Source: Lepidostoma basale
Taxonomy: Eukaryota > Arthropoda > Insecta > Trichoptera > Lepidostomatidae
Assembly: GCA_022606425.2 (NCBI GenBank)
Contig: JAHDVF020000880.1
Coordinates: 434,001 to 498,000 of the forward strand
DNA: 64,000 nt
Reading direction: 5' to 3'
Shown piece by piece: positions 47,201 through 57,649 of the stretch. A program made the position numbers and the translations under genes. The notes under the pieces were generated by a model. It searched no databases and was not told where the DNA came from. It worked only from the letters and a program-made list of their open reading frames with translations. Position 1 is the stretch's first letter. Every line of letters starts with the position of its first letter.

Positions 47201-49853
47201 CTCATGCGGCAGCTTCCATTGGGATGATTGAGCTTTGGTTTCCACGTCATAACCATAAACCCATGATTCGTCACCAGTTATGACCCTCTGGAGCACATTT
47301 GGGTCGTCACGGACCGAGTCCAACATCTCCTGAGCAATGTTAACGCGATGCTGTTTTTGGTCGAAATTGAGCAATTTTGGCACGAATTTCGCGGCGACCC
47401 GACTCATGCCCAAATCATTGGTTAAAATCGAATGGCACGAGCCAATCGATATGTTTAGGTCCTCAGCAACTTCTCTAACGGTGATTCGACGATTGGCTAA
47501 TACTATTTTCTTCACTTTATCAATGTTTTCGTCTGTTGTTGACGTGCTCGGGCGTCCGGCACGCTCTTCGTCGTTCATATCTTCTCGGCCCTCTGAGAAC
47601 ATTTTGTACCACCGATAAACGTTGCTTTGGTCCAAGGTAGCTTCACCATATGCCACAGTCAACATTCGAAATGCGTCCGCGCACTTTATTTTGTTTTTCA
47701 CACAAAATTTGATACAGATTCTTTGATCCATTTTTTGGAATAGGCAAAAATCGAAGACGAGCCAAAACACATCCAAGCAAAACAGCTGTCAAAAATTAAC
47801 TAAACATTCAAAATGGCCGACCTTGTCAGCATAAGTAAGGGACATGAGTACCAACATAACGCTACAAAAAAATCAAAAATCAAATATACGTAGCCAGCGG
47901 AAATTCAAAATTCGCGATACTTTTTGAACAGACCTCGTATAATAGATACAAAAAATATACGAAATTTGTCCATTATTTTAACGGCTCTTTCAATAATACC
48001 ACAGATTTGTTCATCATGACACCGTGTTCGTTGATTTTTTTCATTTTCGAACATGGTGAATTTTATTTTTCAATTTTCGAATTCTGATAAATACCTGGGA
48101 AATGAGGTAATTTCCAAGGTATTTATTCGACTTTCATCCTTCTTTTAATAGCCTCAAGCTTCACTTCCATACATAAGGTTTGGCACTAGAGCTCCATTAT
48201 TGTGAAGGATAAAGAAAACCAACCTCTGGACTTACTATTAGAATTAAAACCTTCACAACTTTCGGATTAGTATAATTAAGGTTGCTTTACAACAACAATA
48301 ACAAACCATCACGCCGTTTTCCCGGATGGCAGAGATAACTGACCGCCACACTACTCTATTCTGACACTGTTTTCTTTGTTCCTCCACAATCATACAGCGA
48401 GTCACACACGCACGTCGATTCTTCCTCATGATTATTCGATTTCCTAATATACGTTTTGAATGAACTTTGTTATTTAGATATTATTATCATTATTTTGTTG
48501 GATCGCTCTTTACATCATGAGAGCATGAGCCAAATCAATGTAAAGGGTATTATAGCTATCATAGTGATTCTCGAGATATGTGATAGGTAGCTAATTAATC
48601 TATCGCCATTTTATTGTCACGTGAATTCTACACCAGACCAAAGACAGTGTGACAATCACACTGCCCTCGCCGGGAATCGAACCCGGAACCTTCGGGGTGG
48701 CAGTCAATACACTTACCACTCGGCCACGAAGGTCGTTTCAGAACTGATTTAATTATTAAATTAAACACAATGCAATAATATTTACCCTGGTATCCGAAAG
48801 TTCCAGTCTCGTAGATAATTGAGTGACTTCTTCTGTATTGAGATACGCAGATCTTTTGTAGCTGGATTCCAGAGTTTCTATTTGATCTGCAGTAAATGGA
48901 ATACGAGGATGTCTTCCAGGCTGCCGTTTAGATCCCTCTTTCTTCTGTCCACCTTAAAAATATACATAATATTAAACTTTTAAACATAAAACAAATTATA
49001 CATAGAAGCGACTTCTACAATTAAATGAGGGTTATAAGTCTAGTCTAGGATCTTGTTTTTCTGGAGTATCAGCCCGAAGACTATTGCTCCCCCACCTGTT
49101 GGAAGTGACTTTGTGGGGAATGAGGATATGTTATGTAGGATGGGGTAATAAGGGAAGGATTAGGAGTACTTTAAATAGTTATAATACATTATTTATATAT
49201 ATTTTTTACACGTCTAAGGTGGATCTGAGGGGGTGATGGTTGAGAAGGGTTCTGGTGGGAAAGGGGGAAGTGACTGTGAGGTGTAACCCGTGGTGTATCT
49301 CTGAAGGAGAAAATGTTTTGGGCGTAAAAATTAAGCGGAAAACACAAAATATGTACATGTTACTAACACGCGCATTTTTAATATAGAATCAAACCACAAA
49401 GACCTAGGTACTCATTAAAAAAAAAATCAATTTACTCACTAAGTAGATACTAAAAATAAGAAGTCTCGGAATGCTACTTAAATTAAGGATTAATTTAGTT
49501 TTAATTTTACGGTGCAGATAATATTCAATACATGAAATACTTTATTTTACGTTATAATAACTACTGAATTTTCAAATATAACTCATATTCTTTTTTGTGA
49601 TACTTACGCGGAAGCTTTGGTGGGTGGTATCGCGTGCAATTTAACCATTGGAAGGTGTACTGGCTGAATCCGTTGTTTTCTAGCATCATGTGACAGGGCG
49701 GGAAATCTGAAGTGTTTTCCCGCCTTTCTGTCTCATGAAGTTGCGCGGGCGGCCTCTCATGGCGGGTAGCGTGACATGTCTTCTGGCCTGCTCTGTTCAG
49801 GATGTGTTCGATGGAAAAGTTCAAAATAGAACCGCCTGTATTATCCTGCGAAA
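44218..49853 (-). CDS. Homeodomain transcription factor with eh1 motif (5' exon not found)
   Basis: Likely DNA-binding repressor. Exons: about 49609-49853, 48786-48952 and 44218-44339; phases fit. The first visible exon opens after an acceptor (TTTTCGCAG), without a Met, and reads NFSIEHILNRAG: FSIEHIL is an eh1 Groucho-binding motif. It ends PKLPR across the splice. Homeodomain: GRHPRIPFTADQIETLESSY (positions 1-20), with L16, Y25, L26, L34, L40, split after R44; the last exon opens IKIWFQNRRAREKRE with W48, F49, N51, R53. Only about 24 residues follow. Gln50 suggests TAAT-core targets. ANTP/NK-like by sequence, but I cannot place the family. The start codon lies upstream; the terminal stop is after SNYSYTH. 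Confidence 0.8.
44535..44675 (-). mobile_element. Short LINE 3' tail in homeobox intron 2
   Basis: Begins ATCACGCCGTCTGCCCGGAAGG and extends only about 140 bp before homology stops at a hammerhead-like repeat. Truncated or interrupted. Confidence 0.65.
44680..44930. repeat. Three hammerhead-like motifs, including a head-to-head pair
   Basis: 44684-44722 (plus): AACA, CTGATGA, C, a weak stem, GAA, GCCGGT, T, GGTT. 44823-44858 (minus): CTGATGA, one T, GCCAAC-ATTA-GTTGGC perfect stem, GAA, ACAGCTGT palindrome, C. 44885-44926 (plus): CAC, CTGATGA, T, ATCAAC-ATAG-GTTGGC, GAA, ACAGCTGT, C, GTG, where CAC and GTG pair as stem I. The spacer GTGTTACAAACAACAGTTGT is itself nearly palindromic. All lie in homeobox intron 2. 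A decayed relative is at 56120-56165. Confidence 0.65.
45740..46025 (+). mobile_element. Probable LINE 3' untranslated end
   Basis: Higher G+C block with GGGTAGTGTG-free sequence, GGGAAATTCCAGCGCC, GGAAACCACTCTGGGC, ending GACACGGCACTCCAAGAAAAA. The end resembles that of 43758-44165. No frame with domains. Confidence 0.45.
46050..46530 (-). mobile_element. LINE 3' end, CTAA tail
   Basis: ACTAACTAACTAACC start, then the shared ATCATGCCGTTTTACTGG segment to a CTTTTTCTGCCAACTCCAAG block. The frame is broken in several places. In homeobox intron 2. Confidence 0.75.
46615..47939 (-). mobile_element. Full-length mariner element, one frameshift from an intact transposase
   Basis: Terminal repeats TACGAGGTCTGTTCAAAAAG at both ends, flanked by TA; 1325 bp. 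The transposase frame starts at 47731 (MDQRICIKF) and runs to a stop at 46671, with a helix-turn-helix region (ITVREVAEDLNISIGSCHSI). The first two catalytic Asp are in TGDESW and LHHDNAPAH. At about 46886 one base is missing within GCCCC(T)TGTGAC, after SPDLAP and just before the third Asp (CDFFLF), so the D34D triad is cut. The C-terminal frame beyond is otherwise open. Identical long ends and a single lesion suggest recent insertion. In homeobox intron 2. Confidence 0.93.
48100..48435 (-). mobile_element. Two LINE 3' scraps
   Basis: 48110-48215 carries the CTTCACTTCCATACATAAGG block of the dominant LINE. 48297-48430 starts AACAAACCATCACGCCGTTTTCC, a copy with an ACAACAACAA-type tail rather than CTAA. 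The order suggests two separate truncated insertions. Confidence 0.6.
48495..48738 (-). mobile_element. tRNA-derived SINE, copy 4 (best preserved head)
   Basis: The minus strand begins CGACCTTCGTGGCCGAGTGG (A box TGGCCGAGTGG) and has a perfect B box GGTTCGATTCC inside CCGGGTTCGATTCCCGG. It continues through the common body and ends in GAGCGATCCAACAAAATAAT. It lies 48 bp downstream of the homeobox exon at 48786, inside the intron. Confidence 0.85.
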
Positions 49854-49889
49854 ATATAATTGCTACTGTGATACTGTTATTGCGGCGTC

Positions 49890-50165
49890 AGGTAAATGAT
49901 AGTGGTAAAATTATTCGAATAGGAAAAGAAAGAGTCTTTAAGAAGATACAAATGCATGAGAAAAGAACTGTTAAGTTGTGTAAACAAACGGATAATGAAG
50001 TAGAGGAAGGCCGAGTTAAACAAGGCATGATCAAATTGATAATTAATAAAATGCAGTAAAATATGAAGTGGAAACTATCGACAAGCGTGCGGTCACGGGA
50101 TCTTGAGAAGATTGTGTGATAGAAGAGTTTGTCCATTCCATCTCGAGGTGATTAGTTAGTTAGAT
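49890..50165 (+). mobile_element. Decayed LINE 3' end beside the first visible homeobox exon
   Basis: Remains of the common family: AAACGGATAATGAAGTAGAGGAAGGCCGAG, CAAGGCATGATCAAATTGAT (HDQIN region) and an end in GGTGATTAGTTAGTTAG. It is heavily diverged. Confidence 0.55.
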
Positions 50166-50414
50166 AATAAATTATTCTATTCTATTGGGAAATAAATGAA
50201 CAAATACACGTAATATTGAATAACTTTGTATTATATAACCGCTGTAGCTGAAGAATCTCTGGCTTTAAATCAATATGTATTCAATTCTCGAATATTTATT
50301 TATTGTTTGTTTAACAATTGTACACAAATTATGCAATTAATAGATATGAAAATGAAATTAAATAAAATGATAATACACTTTTAGTATTTGTATCTAAACC
50401 ACTTTATTTATTAA

Positions 50415-50454
50415 CACCAACCGGTTTCGCTCCCGCCGGAGCTTCGTCAGGGTG
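50415..50454 (-). ncRNA. Hammerhead-like ribozyme motif, best conserved copy
   Basis: Minus strand 5' to 3': CACC (50451-50454), CTGACGA (50444-50450), one extra A, GCTCC-GGCG-GGAGC perfect 5-bp stem, GAA (50426-50428), palindrome ACCGGT (50420-50425), T at the cleavage position (50419), GGTG (50415-50418), which pairs perfectly with CACC. Every fixed position of the hammerhead core is present apart from the inserted A after A9. Such an insertion is known in a natural viroid hammerhead (chrysanthemum chlorotic mottle, plus strand; from memory). A sequence AACCGGTTGTG near 50493 suggests a decayed partner arm. Confidence 0.6.
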
Positions 50455-50644
50455 AGAGAGTAAATTAAACATATTTTTTTTTACATTTAGAAACCGGTTG
50501 TGTTACCGAATTAAGTGGTTTAGATACAAATACTTAAAGTGTATTATTATTTTATTCAATAATGTCACACCACAAATTTAGTGCTTCATACGAAAGAAAA
50601 TGTAATTAATGTAAACGTAATTTTGTAAATAATTTAAATGAACA

Positions 50645-50790
50645 TGTTCGTTTTATAGATGGTTAATTATATTTTATAGAAATGACATGTTTCGCTAGGT
50701 GAACAGTTGATAATAGTTAGCAAGGCGAAACATGTCATCTCATAAAAATACTTTTAGAAAACAGACGTTTCCATTCATATTATTGTTCAA
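50645..50790. repeat. Head-to-head repeat, ACATGTC family
   Basis: GACATGTTTCGC (minus arm) and GCGAAACATGTCATCTC (plus arm) flank a short centre GTTGATAATAG. Arms are shorter than at 6990-7200. Confidence 0.6.
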
Positions 50791-51834
50791 TTCTAATTAA
50801 TTCACGAGTCATTTATTTATCACACTGATTTGAATAAGAAAAATTAAACCACATTTATTGTATGATACAATGAATTATTTTAGAAAGTAATCACCTCTTT
50901 CATCATTATATATAATATTTTAACTAATTTCAATACGTTAGTTGACACATTAAACATTTTATACACAAATATGTAAACAAATTGAAGGTCTTGATTTTAG
51001 TGTTAATTAAGTAATCAAACTTTTATTAAGCAAGTTGAATATTGAATCCACAATGTACACTGAGATTAGGGTTTGTTAATTCCCCATTATAATAGTTAAA
51101 GCTCCTCCCCATCCCCTCCGATGTAAGAATTACCACCAATCGCATGATACAGATTAAAGGGAAAGATAACATATCATATTACCCTCCAATTATGAGTCTG
51201 CGGGTAGGTTTCTGGTAAGGTTCATTGCAAACCATGTCGAGTTAGACCCTATACAATTTTTATACTTAAAATATACATTAATATTCGGTAGGTATATATT
51301 TTAAAATCAATTGGAACATTGGTTATTCCACTTTTAAATGTATACATACTCGTACAAAAAAACATCTTACACACTGTGTATACCCATTAGGAGAACGATT
51401 GTGTTTATATCGTTTTTCCGATTATAAAGGTGTAAACATTCGAAAAATATCTAGAAAAATGAATTCAATAATGGAAAAACAGTGTTTTCATTCATAAAAA
51501 AATCTTCATAATGGAATTTCACAGTGTTAACGTCTTAAGTTTATCAAAAAATACTGTAGATGTTTTTTAAAAATGATTTTTTTTTTATCATCAATCAGTC
51601 TTCTTCTTCTTCTTGTCATCATGCCCCACCCGACCTTGATTTGTTAAATCATGGGCCGGCAACCAGCGGCCCGGAGGCGTCTTGGTGCGTCCCCCAAGAT
51701 CTTCGCCGCAACGCACGTGACGGACGATATCATACACATAGAGGCGAAGGGAGATGATAGGGAAAGGGAAGGACGCTTTTATTTTTAAAACTAAAATATT
51801 TGTATACAAATATTGTAGGTATACTGTAATGACT

Positions 51835-52330
51835 AATTAACTAACAAACCATCAGAGAGGATGGACTACCATACCGTTCTGTCCTGACATACTACTCTCG
51901 CTTCCTCCACATTCATACATAGTAACATGCATATTCGTCGATTTTTCCGACTTCAAATGTGGCCGCCTTTCAATATTCGATTAATTTAATCATGCCAGGC
52001 TTTCCTTTCTCTTCCACGACTTCTCTTTCCACTTACACTGCTTGTATATAACATTTAAACCATTCTCTCGTCCATTCGTTCCATATGTCCAAACCATCTG
52101 AGGGATCCTTTTTTAATTTTACTTATGATGGAATCATCTACCATACATTTTTTCCTTATTTCGTGGTTTGGTATTCTATCATACATCGTTTTCCCACACA
52201 TTCTTCTCAGTGATCTCATTTCTACGACATTTATCCTACTTTCATCGTTTTTTTGCCAGCTACAAGCTTCACTACCATACATAAGGGTTGGCACTAGAAC
52301 TCCATTGTGCACTGCCATCGTTGAAAACTG
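51835..52330 (-). mobile_element. LINE 3' end with nearly full C-terminal frame
   Basis: The minus-strand frame 52055-52348 reads [20 protein letters not shown] and [18 protein letters not shown], then [18 protein letters not shown]. The tail ACTAATTAACTAACAAACC is near 51835. It is flanked by DNA at 51595-51790 that itself may be an older LINE 3' region. Confidence 0.8.
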
Positions 52331-52429
52331 TAATGACATGTGACCCAAGTGCGGCCCGCACTAATACCCACGTCAAATATTTGGCCCTTTTTTACAACAA
52401 AAGGTTGCCGACCCGTGTGTTAGATGATA

Positions 52430-52650
52430 AACTCGTATCAGGACAAGGAAACGCTTCCTCAGTATAGAAATTTTAGTAGTATAATGAAATAATGTAAATA
52501 AATAATTACATTATTTCATTATAATGTTAAAATTTCTACACTGAGAAAGGGCATCTGTATCACGAAACATGTTTGTGAAGAGTGCAAATAAGTGTTGTGA
52601 AAATACAATATTTCCAAAGGTTATTAAAATGAACCCACAACACAAAATAA
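52430..52650. repeat. Inverted hammerhead-like pair, AACATGTTT family
   Basis: The plus arm reads CTACACTGAGAAAGGGCATCTG with GAAACATGTTTGTGAAGAG; the minus arm at 52440-52490 carries GAAACG / CCTCAGTATAGAAA remnants. The CUGANGA position reads CTGAGAA here, so it is a decayed copy. Confidence 0.45.
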
Positions 52651-52759
52651 TGGCGAATAAATAAGAAAAATCTTAAACGTCTTTAAACACGTTTAAGAAC
52701 TACCCTTGTTCGTAAATTGCATCTCTCACGCTGTAGTATTATTATCAATATTGTATGTA

Positions 52760-53030
52760 AGTTAATTCGATTGCAATTTTCTAAGGGCATAATCCGGTAA
52801 GCTGTATGGGATCACCGCGTGGGAAGGAATCGGAGTTGACGTGTTCACGTCAGCCGTGAAATTTCCCATTGAGTGAATCCACGCGCCCACTGTGCTTTGT
52901 TCCCGGGACGGTGTCAGGTTCCTAAAGGACCCGCCAATGTACCGCAACAATGATACGACGATACCCCGACCGCTCGTCCCTTTTCTCTCGCAAGTCATAA
53001 CAAACGGTAGCTTCTTACATTTTGCATGTG
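52760..53030 (-). other. Isolated higher-GC block with a 78-codon open frame
   Basis: An ORF on the minus strand (52762-52998) begins MTCERKGTSGRGIVVSLLRY and has no domain that I recognise. The block is clearly less AT-rich than its flanks and belongs to no repeat seen here. It could be an untranslated or coding first exon of the homeobox gene, a conserved element or chance. No function is assigned. Confidence 0.25.
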
Positions 53031-53625
53031 GCCTTTAAATAATGGCGGATGCATCAGGCATATTGCAGTTAAATAAAACATTAAAAGATAATTAAAAAAA
53101 AACGCGTGTGTACTTATGTACGCACGCAAACAGTTATATTTCTTTGACGTAACAAAATACTTTTACCATATTTAAACCAGCAAAAATTTATGAACTTTTG
53201 TCATTGATACATTTTTCACTACACAATGCGGGAATAAATTAATTCTATCATGTAGTCGACTGTTTCGCAAATCAGCTCAGGAGACGTTGGAGACTTTCCC
53301 AAATGAGCCAAAAAAAATGATCGCCGCGTATTCAATTTCTACTAACCGGAAGTCGCTGATGAGCTAAATACGTCTCCTGAGCTGATTGACGGCGACGTCT
53401 ATACCGAATTTTAGCTTAAAGTGTGTGTTAAGTGTACCTAGAAAGGTAGAACTTACGTGTGCCGTAGGTGAGAAAACTTTGCGGAGCACTGATCTATATA
53501 ACTATATTCGCAGATGATAGATTCGCATCTGGTTCAGTTGCAATACAAAAAACATCCTAATTAAGAGCTGCAGAATCTAAAGTAATAATAATCATCATGT
53601 TGACACTGTCAGAACCAAACATTTC

Positions 53626-53801
53626 CTAAGGGTACGGCCACACCGGAGTGCCAGAGAAGGAGTCAAGATGAACACCCAGCGAACCAATGTATGGCGCACT
53701 ATGAGACCGGCTACACTATACGCTTCGCGCCACAGGGTTTGATCACAAGAGAACACTGTATTGACTCCTACCCAGGCACTCCGGTGTGGCCGTATCCTTA
53801 G
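53626..53801. mobile_element. Small MITE with long inverted ends
   Basis: Ends CTAAGGGTACGGCCACACCG and, inverted, CTAAGGATACGGCCACACCG, extending with gaps to about 50 bp; 176 bp in all. It sits beside a LINE fragment (53820-54115). Target duplication not clear. Confidence 0.75.
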
Positions 53802-53819
53802 AGTATCAGAAATGAAAAC

Positions 53820-54120
53820 ATTGTGACCTATTGTGTGGAGAACCCTTAGATATAGGATACCCAACGAAGAGGTTCGCGGATCCTGCAAAATTGATGACAT
53901 AGTGAGATGGAGTAGGCAGAGAAGACTATTCTGTAGGGACCACATCGAGAGGATGGATCCGGCGAAGATTCCTAAGATCGTGGTGCACGCCAGAGGGCCG
54001 TCGACCACCAGGACGACCACCGAAGAGACGGAGAGAAGTCTAGTCGTCTTCATCACAGGAATAAAGTTGATATCCTGCATAAATAGATTGCAAGATCTAC
54101 AACAAGAAGAAGAAGATATT
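53820..54120 (+). mobile_element. GAA-tailed LINE 3' end
   Basis: Plus strand: WRTLRYRIPNEEVRGSCKID, IVRWSRQRRLFCRDHIERMD, then Arg/Pro-rich remnants and a CAACAAGAAGAAGAAG end. Further scraps of this family: 55080-55210 and 58440-58575. Confidence 0.6.
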
Positions 54121-54239
54121 ACTACACCATGAAACGTCAAACAACTGTGATTTGTATTACTATTAATCTGTGTTAAATGTAGTGTTTTCTTCTTATTAAA
54201 TAAATTTTAAAGTTTTCTTCTTATTAAATAAATAATATT

Positions 54240-56530
54240 GCGCAATGTATTCGAAATTACCCCACTAAATTGTTACAGTTCGTTGGTACTATTTTACAGA
54301 TTACTTATATCTCGTTTCATGACATGTTTTCGTAATTCATTTATTGGCAGACATGAAATGTCCGGTCGTTATTTATCATTGTTGGCTAATTTCATCATGT
54401 CACACCTCCGTAACAGGGTGCACGCGCAGTTCTCAATTTTACCCCCTATTAAACACACCAAAAGAAGTATAACATCAAAAATCTATAATATGCATTTAGT
54501 TTTATTACATCAACTTGTCTACCGGAAGATGGATGCGAGCTACCGGTCGAAACTAAAAATCGAGTGGAATAATACTAAACATACATAATTATTATTACAT
54601 ACATATTATAAAAGTTTTATATTCATTATTTACAATGAAAGTACACCAAGAAATTTTAATTGACAACAATTACATAAAAATATAATAGTTTGACTTTAAC
54701 CACACACGAGTTTACCTTGAAATAGAACAAACAACCTGTCAATTATTCAGATCATTATATTTCTTTAGAAAATATACAGAAAATTAAAAATTCTAACGCC
54801 ACGCTTAACATATACTTTAACTTATTGTGTGCTTTATTTAGAACTGTGTCCCGTTATTTTTCGGAGCCTGTTTCTGTGATGTAGATGTCCAACTGTCTCG
54901 CCATCTTTTGATGGTCTTCCTGGACGTTGATTGCCTCATGATTCTTTATTTGACGCTTTGCTCATCATTCTTTCAGAGTACCCTCTCTCTACATGTCTCA
55001 TAACGTCTTGATATACAATAATATGTGTAAACTAATTAACAGTTGTTTCTTTGAAAATTTATGGAATAATGATGCTCTGAAGGTAGCTATTATTTTGCTT
55101 CTACTCGTAGATAAAGATGCTTTAAGATAAAAGTGAGGGTATCTTAAGATGATGAAGACAGCAAATAAGGAACTGGTATGGTCATGTCCAAAGAATAGAC
55201 GCCACTAGTCTCCTGGTTGTGGATATTTTTAATGATTATTGATCGAAATGGATTTGAATCATCCTGCTAGATATACTCACCCTAGTTTGCATTATTTGTA
55301 ATTGTTACATACACATTTAGGAAGCTGCAGTACAGATACTTCATAGTTGAATAGTAAACATCACCGGATCAGATTATTGTTGCATTTTGTATTCAAACTC
55401 AACAACCATTTCAATAGGGATAGAAGGCCAATTACGGAGAGTAACCACTGCAATTGTACTCATTTGTAGGAGATTATTATAATCCAGTAATGTCCTCAGC
55501 TCTTAAAGAATGTTTTTTTTTGTTTTATAAAATGTTATGTAAATTTTATATTTTAAAATTTTTAAAATGTTATATTTTACATATAGCAAATAATCCTAAA
55601 AAATTAGAGAAATTAGAAAATTTAGAAATTTTAAAGGCCAAAAAATGTGAACCAAATGTTATAAATAACCTAATTCCTTCTTATTCCCCTTAGTACATAG
55701 TACATTAAAAACTTTTCCCCTGTAAAATCTTGCTAAAAAATAATAATACTACCTTCTACTTTTGTCACCTTTCCCGTTAATATAATCTATGTATAATATA
55801 CATTGTAGGTATATACTTCCTGTTATTGTTTATCGTTTTTAATTTATTATGTTTCGTCGTTTTTGACTCTATACTATGTGTAATTGTTCCTTCTAATTAT
55901 TGTTTTATTATTATTTTAATTTTATTAATATATTTTCCATCTTTAATATTTTCTCCTATAAATAGTAACTAACCGTTCTTTTAATTCAAATATTTAGATA
56001 CCTAACTCAATTTCAGCAAGAACTCCAAAATTATATCAAAGAAATTATTCAAATTGAAATACGAACAAATAAACATAAAGATTCGAAAAATCACGAAAAT
56101 TTGACATTTGATATATTATTGTAACACCTGATGATGTCAACATTGGTTGATGAAATAGCTGTCAATACAATTGTGATACAAAAAACAAAGTTTATTCATT
56201 AACAGTTTTAAAATGATAAGGTATCAAAGTATTTCGGCCAAAACAATGGACTATTAAATTTTATATGACTAATTTATTTGATTTTTCTTGTTCCACGGTA
56301 TGAAAACACGAACCTTTGACAGAAGCCATCAATGAAAATCTGGATGTTTTTGAAATGTGGATATATCCTAGAAATTTACAAACCATAGTCCTGAGTCTCG
56401 GGCGATGGTTGTTGCGGAACTGTTTAATATGGATTTTTACATCATTATTCAAGAAACAATGAATTTGTAAATATTTTATTTCATTATTTCGTTGCTGTTT
56501 CAAATGTTTGATAAGGTTTTTGCAACAACA
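54240..56530. other. Intergenic AT-rich DNA, mostly unclassified
   Basis: Contains a hairpin-like block ACCGGAAGATGGATGCGAGC followed by TACCGGTCGAAAC at 54520-54562, a LINE scrap at 55080-55210, and at 56120-56165 a decayed CTGATGATG...GATGAAATAGCTGTC repeat. The open frames at 54238-54588 and 55454-55693 lack any recognisable domain and look like chance. Confidence 0.4.
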
Positions 56531-56985
56531 ACAAAAACAAACCATCACGCTGTTTTCCCACAGGGGTAGGCAGAGAGAATGATCCTGACACACCTCTCTA
56601 GCTTTCTCCACTTTCATACAACGAGTCACTTCCGACTTCTTACATGACCAACCTTTAAACTTTGATTAATTTGGTCATGTCATGTTATTCTAGGTCTACC
56701 TCGACTCCGTACTCCATTTACATCGTTAAAGTATACTTTTTTTAACCATTCTTTCTCCATCCATGCGCTCCATATGTCCGAACCAACGCAGCGATCCTTT
56801 CATAATTTTGTTCATAAAACCTTCTTCCGCTCTACATTCCTATCTTATATCAACATTAGAAATTCTGTCGTTCTACATCGTTCTACCATACATACGTCTT
56901 AGGGACCTCATCTCTACCGCATTTATTATGCTCTCATCCTTCTTCTGCTAGTTCCATGCTTCGCTTCCATACACTGGGTTGATAA
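56525..56985 (-). mobile_element. LINE 3' end, ACAACA-type tail
   Basis: Begins CAACAACAACAAAAACAAACC before ATCACGCTG, then the usual segments up to CCAGTTCCATGC-like codons near 56955. The tail differs from the CTAA subgroup and is shared with 62805-63330. Confidence 0.75.
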
Positions 56986-57264
56986 TGTTTTTGCAAAACG
57001 AAATACGTCACTTCTATATAATAAAATGAAATTAATAAACAAAACGGACGCTTTCATCATTATTAAATCTTTAGACCCCACACGTAAAATCATTTAATGC
57101 ATTTATTTCACACACTTCCATGACTTTCAATGGCCACTTTCCTACCTCATTCATTCATTATTCTATTATAATTTGGTTTTATAAGTTGGAGATATTGAAT
57201 GAATTAGACCCCGCCCCTTGATAGTTTCATCCCATATCATTGGTCGAACTAAATGTGTATTCAT

Positions 57265-57400
57265 GTAACGTCATACCTTTGAAATGAAGAGGGCAGACAC
57301 TGGAGCAAGCAGATGCGAGTGTGGTATCATGATTCGTGAAGTGGAAGAGATTGTGATCTCTGTTCGTCCAAACGGAAAATGGGTCTGTAACAATTTAATT
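57265..57400 (-). other. Possible small exon, unassigned
   Basis: On the minus strand a block bounded by an acceptor-like TTAAATTGTTACAG (near 57388) and a donor-like AAAG-GTATGA (near 57277) is open in two frames, for example THFPFGRTEITISSTSRIM. One frame ends in phase 0, which would fit the homeobox exon starting at 49853, but there is no independent support. It may be chance. Confidence 0.2.
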
Positions 57401-57649
57401 TGAAACAAGATCTGTTTATTATACACCGAACTTGATACGGTTGTAAATATAAATACGCACATTTTCCCACAACACTCCAATACATTCTTTTGTTCACAGA
57501 AAAAAAAACACGAAATTAAATCGATCGAAAGAATTACAACCACAATTTCAATTACAAAATTTTATATTAAATTATTTTTAATTATCTTTAGTTTCATAAA
57601 GCCTTGGGATAAAATATGCCTAAAAGGATACAAAAAAAAAAGATTGGGA

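Noticed and set aside
48660..48735. A functional tRNA gene
   Set aside because: A and B boxes are present, but the acceptor arm does not close and the sequence continues into the SINE body shared by four other copies.
53595..54140. 181-codon open frame on the minus strand
   Set aside because: It is the shadow of a LINE fragment and a MITE on the plus strand; composition is hydrophobic and repetitive with no domain.
57283..57402. Small plus-strand protein starting MKRADTGASRCECG
   Set aside because: Only 39 codons, no acceptor or promoter context, and the opposite strand has better splice signals.
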